From Phlebopus portentosus (Eukaryota > Basidiomycota > Agaricomycetes > Boletales > Boletinellaceae): DNA of 64,000 bases. The notes beneath the pieces are model-generated. The model saw nothing but the letters and a program-made list of their open reading frames with translations, was not told the origin of the DNA and made no database searches. Numbering within the stretch: position 1 is the first letter of the stretch; the number at the start of each line of letters is the position of its first letter. The position numbers and the translations under genes were made by a program. The stretch covers positions 682,001 through 746,000 of the forward strand of contig JAYXKI010000002.1 in the NCBI GenBank assembly GCA_037892935.1, in the 5' to 3' direction. Positions 60,548-64,000 of the stretch are shown here, piece by piece.

Positions 60548-60989
60548 GTTTTACTGGCTGGACTTGTCGTTATCCGTTCGTTAAAAAGTAGGAAGTAGCA
60601 ATAGCAATACAACCAATGAAGAACGAAATATGTTTAAATAGAACGGTATAGCAAAGAATGTAAAGAGGTATAAACAAGCTGCGCAGACCAGCTGGCGAGC
60701 GAGATGGGAGAAAGAGGGAAGAAAGGAGGATAGTTGGACCTTAACAGCCTGGCGGCCTGTTAGGTGGCAACCAGATGCTGAACAAATAGAATTCGAAGTT
60801 CTCGTCTCGGACGGACGGACAGACATGACAAACATGATCGAATGATCGGTGCGTCGATCACTGACTACCAACAAAGGCAAGTATGGCGAGTGATCGTGTC
60901 ATACTTCCTCCTCATTTTTTTTGAAGAAAAACAAATGTAGCACCAGTTAGTTTTATCCCGGACTCTTTCCCTCTCTTCTTGTTCATACG
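60548..60989. other. Divergent intergenic region, Mso1-like / SQR copy 1
   Basis: 442 bp between start codons. It has CGGACGGACGGACAG tandem CGGA units near 60810-60824 and a T-run near 60917-60923 in front of the SQR leader, which is CT-rich (CTCTTTCCCTCTCTTCTTG) up to the ATG. Confidence 0.45.
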
Positions 60990-62685
60990 ATGCGTCTCGC
61001 CGCGCGTGCTTTGCATCCTCTGGGTGCTAGGTTCGCCAGCACAGAGGCCTCGCCATCCAAGGACAAGTTCAAGGTCCTCGTCATCGGCGCAGGTACGCGT
61101 GTGGATATGAATTTCGCCTATGCTTGCTATAATAATTTATCAATAATGTCCAACAGGTACAGCGGGTATCAGCACCTCGAACCAAATCTTCAATCGCTTC
61201 AACTCGGCTGGGAAGCCTCTTGCTGATGGAGACGTCGCCGTTGTTGATGCAGCAGAATGGCATCACTATCAGGTGAGAGATCCCGTCATCCATCTAGCCA
61301 TGATCATCATTCTGAAACAACATCGCTACGCTTCCTGTTCTCTTGATTCCTGTGATTAGCCGGGATGGTAAGTATTTGTATTCCTTCTCCACGCGCGTCA
61401 GATACACGTCTCCAAGCCCGTGATGTTCACTTTGGATCCTTCATTCTCAGGACACTCGTTGGAGCCGGATTGAAAGACAAGACAACTCTCCGAAGACCTC
61501 TCGCATCGCTTGTGCCCAAGCACATCACCCATGTACCTGAGAATGTCAAATCGTTCGAGCCGAAGTCTTCCTCGATCAGACTCGCATCAGGACGCACGCT
61601 GGGATATGACATCTTGGTCGTCGCGATGGGGCTCCAAATCAACTGGAATGGTATCAAGGGACTCCCACAAGCACTGGCGGACCCGACCTCTGGCGTCTCG
61701 TCTATCTATTCGTATGACACCTGTGACAAGACCTGGAAAGACATTGATGCGCTGCGGAACGGCAAGGCTATCTTTACACAGCCCGCAGGTGTCATTAAAT
61801 GTGCTGGTGGTACGTCCGACTGCGCTCGGCGCCTTCCCTGTATATTTTGGAGAGATGATGATTTTGTTTCATGAACAGCACCCCAGAAAATCATGAACAT
61901 GGCGTGGGATCGATATCGGCGGACAGAGCGCGGCGACACCGTCAAAGTGGAATTCTGGACCGGGATGCCTACAATGTTCTCCGTGAAGAAGTACTCCGAT
62001 GCACTCGACAAGCTCCGCCTCTCGCGTGGCATCCACGCTGAGTTCTCCCATAACCTCACCTCGATTGACGTTCGCAACCACGTCGCGACATTCAAAACTC
62101 CCGATGATAAGGAGGTCTCGACGGAGTACAGCCTATTGCACGCCGTGCCACCTATGGGTCCGCTTGAGGTCATCAAGAATAGCCCGATTGCGGACTCCGC
62201 TGGGTGGGTGAGTGTTGATGACGGCACGTTACAACACAAAAACCCGGAGTATGCGAACGTATTCTCGCTTGGTGATTGCTCGAGTTTGCCCACGAGCAAG
62301 ACGGCCGCTGCAATCACTGCGCAGGCTCCTGTATTATCGGAGAACGTTTTTTCGTTCCTTGATACTGGTAAGTTGAGCAGCGCAAGGTACGATGGGTATA
62401 CCAGCTGTCCTGTACGTCATTCCCTCCGTGCTACATAATGTGTCCGTCTAACGACGATATGCTTCACAGTTGCTAACGGACTACGGCCACCTCATGCTTG
62501 CCGAGTTCAAATACGGACTCGAACCAAAAGAAACCTTCGCGAAAGTGCTCGGGGACCAAGCAACTCCCAACAGATTCTTCTACTACCTCAAAAAGGACTT
62601 CTTCCCTTATATATACTGGGAATCCATGGTTAAGGGAGAGTGGTATGGTGCGAATGGCCTCGTGCGTCCTACTTTCACGCAGTAG
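60990..62685 (+). CDS. SQR: Mitochondrial sulfide:quinone oxidoreductase, copy 1
   Basis: FAD enzyme of the inner mitochondrial membrane that oxidises sulfide and passes electrons to ubiquinone. Exons 60990-61092, 61157-61272, 61360-61367, 61451-61809, 61879-62411 and 62470-62685 join to 444 residues. The N-terminus MRLAARALHPLGARFAS is an Arg-rich mitochondrial presequence. FAD-binding GAGTAGIS follows VLVIG. EWHHYQPGWTLVGAGLKDK is a conserved SQR motif, whose PGW comes from an 8-nt exon. The two redox cysteines are in IKCAGAPQKIM and YTSCPLLTDYG, and the C-terminus YYLKKDFFPYIYWESMVKGE fits membrane docking. The family's usual KC[PA]GAPQK is intact. A second copy lies 0.47 kb downstream. 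Confidence 0.95.
61360..61367 (+). other. 8-nt micro-exon of SQR copy 1
   Basis: CCGGGATG is flanked by an acceptor (GATTAG, ending 61359) and a donor (GTAAGT, 61368). With neighbouring exons it reads Pro-Gly and the first two bases of Trp in YQ-PG-W-TLVG, a conserved SQR motif. Without it the frame breaks. The same micro-exon exists in copy 2. Confidence 0.88.
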
Positions 62686-63153
62686 GTAACAAGGTGGGCT
62701 TGGAGACGGAGTGGACACATGCTTTGGATAGAGCATACCAGGATAGAGTTGCGTTCTGTCTGGATACCGAGCACGTTATTCACTAAAAAGAAATAAAGCA
62801 GAAATTTCAGCGCATTTCCAAAAATGAAAGCGAGGGAGAAAAACGCGTAAACTTTTTACCTTGCGACCTTCTCAAAGTCAAAGAAGTTGATAACGGTTGG
62901 AAGATTCCACTGTAACAGGACAAAGCGAACCGCACCTACAGTAAATGCACTTCCGCTAAGCCGCGAACATCAAGACGCGTGAGATCGACTTTTCCATAAA
63001 CGGAAAGATCGACCTTCCAATGAGCGTTTAGGGAAAGAAGCAACCTTGCTTTAGGTATATTTTTAAACGTCGACTTCGAAGAACCATGCAGTGCGAGAAG
63101 GAAATATAGGCATTATTGCCCGCTTTCTTATCTCTTTATCTCTATCGCTCACT
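62686..63153. other. Intergenic between tandem SQR genes
   Basis: 468 bp holding the 3' UTR of copy 1 and the promoter of copy 2. Near 62980-63020 AGATCGAC is repeated twice around a TTTCC/GGAAA hairpin. No coding frame is supported. Confidence 0.45.
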
Positions 63154-64000
63154 ATGCACTTCAGAGTGCGATCCTTGAGGCCGTTTCACGTCCGCTTTGC
63201 AAGCCTGAGCTCGGCAGCCACCAAGGACAAGTATAAAGTCCTCGTTATTGGTGCAGGTGAGTAGAAATGCTTTACTATGGTTTAGTGTCTGATTGATAGG
63301 AATGGAAATGAACAGGCACTGCTGGCATAAGCGTGTCGAACCAGATATACAATCGCTTCAAGAGTGCTGGCAAGCCGCTTGCTGGTGGCGATGTTGCTGT
63401 CGTTGACGCTGCTGAGTGGCATCATTACCAGGTACGTGATTTTCGTACATATACCCCGCCGAAAAAGCATTCGAGTGGGTACTGAGATGTAAAACGGCTA
63501 ATCTTCGCTATGATGCATCTGTACTAGCCGGGGTGGTATGTCTTTCCTTGCGGTTCTAAAAGTCACTGCCATGTGAGTGGACCCCAACCTTGATCTGTAG
63601 GACTCTTGTCGGCGCAGGTCTTAAGGATAAGACATCTCTCCGTCGTCCACTTGCGTCGCTCGTTCCGAATTATATCACTCATGTGCCGGAGAATGTCAAG
63701 TCATTTGAGCCGAAGTCGTCTTCCGTAACTCTTACTTCAGGACGTATGATAGGCTATGACATCCTCGTTGTAGCGACAGGCCTCCAGATTAACTGGGGTA
63801 GTATCAAAGGACTTCCAGAAGCACTAGGTGATCCCGCCTCTGGCGTGACGTCTATCTATTCGTACGATACCTGCGGAGAGGTTTTCAAGCATATCGATGC
63901 TTTGCGCGAGGGAAAGGCTGTCTTCACTCAACCCGCAGGGATAATCAAATGCCCTGGTGGTAAATAGTTCACCTATTCTTGGCCTTAATCACTCGTGTGA
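63154..64000 (+). CDS. SQR: Mitochondrial sulfide:quinone oxidoreductase, copy 2 (cut by window end)
   Basis: Paralogue of copy 1 with the same exon plan: 63154-63256 (103 nt), 63316-63431 (116 nt), micro-exon 63528-63535 and 63601-63959 (359 nt), each equal in length to its counterpart. The presequence is MHFRVRSLRPFHVRFASLS. Conserved parts include VLVIGAGTAGISVSNQIYNR, EWHHYQPGW, TLVGAGLKDKTSLRRPLASL and IIKCPGG, where copy 2 keeps the commoner KCPG form and copy 1 has KCAG. A donor at 63960 begins the next intron. The C-terminal half, with the second redox Cys, is outside the window, so integrity of the whole gene cannot be judged. Differing presequences and introns suggest both are old functional copies. 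Confidence 0.93.
63528..63535 (+). other. 8-nt micro-exon of SQR copy 2
   Basis: CCGGGGTG, preceded by an acceptor (ACTAG, ending 63527) and followed by a donor (GTATGT, 63536), encodes Pro-Gly plus the start of Trp in YQ-PG-W-TLVG, exactly as in copy 1. The next exon begins GACTCTTG at 63601. Confidence 0.88.

Noticed and set aside
1..64000. tRNA, rRNA, CRISPR, telomere repeat and transposon proteins
   Set aside because: No B-box in a tRNA context, no repeat-spacer array, no TTAGGG runs and no transposase or reverse-transcriptase motif seen by eye; a tRNAscan-SE or RepeatMasker run would be decisive.

Overview
The window is nuclear DNA of a filamentous basidiomycete, most likely an Agaricomycete. 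Genes are dense and broken by many short introns of about 47-65 nt with GT-AG ends and CTRAY-like branch points. The gene set is eukaryotic housekeeping, the encoded proteins look basidiomycete-like, and there is no operon structure. I see no tRNA, rRNA, CRISPR array or intact transposon. The species is not identifiable from the sequence alone.

Layout. 1-13.7 kb: the tail of an unknown gene, DPM2 (dolichol-phosphate-mannose synthase subunit), a DUF4211 (CCDC82-like) protein, SFI1 (centrin-binding spindle pole protein), a CCCH zinc-finger/coiled-coil protein, RMD5 (GID/CTLH E3 ligase) and NSA1/WDR74 (60S biogenesis). 13.8-22.4 kb: a pirin, two tandem enoyl-CoA hydratase/isomerase paralogues with peroxisomal-type C-termini, and a SmgGDS-like armadillo protein. 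23.8-36.2 kb: exportin CRM1, a putatively myristoylated small protein, a cation-dependent O-methyltransferase, APC5 (anaphase-promoting complex) and NOC3 (60S biogenesis/replication). 43.0-48.1 kb: a TEA/ATTS transcription factor and VPS23/TSG101 (ESCRT-I). 52.7-64.0 kb: SRC1/HEH-type LEM inner-nuclear-membrane protein, a GPI-anchored cupredoxin, a Mso1-like candidate, and two tandem sulfide:quinone oxidoreductases, the second cut by the window end.

Two long stretches (36.2-43.0 kb and 48.1-52.7 kb) have no gene I can support. Each lies between convergent gene ends. Several neighbours are divergent pairs sharing 118-144 bp of promoter: DPM2/DUF4211, RMD5/NSA1 and APC5/NOC3. The last two each pair an E3 ubiquitin-ligase subunit with a 60S ribosome-biogenesis factor.

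There is no obvious biosynthetic cluster or defence system. The best second-look items are: a 317-nt hairpin-rich intron in VPS23; an 8-nt micro-exon kept in both sulfide:quinone oxidoreductase copies; a GC-AG intron directly after the DPM2 start codon; an apparent one-base frame problem in the cupredoxin gene next to an overlapping donor pair that could rescue it; and a possible secretory or anchor leader on the pirin. All exon joins were made by eye from splice consensus and protein-family continuity, without transcript data.
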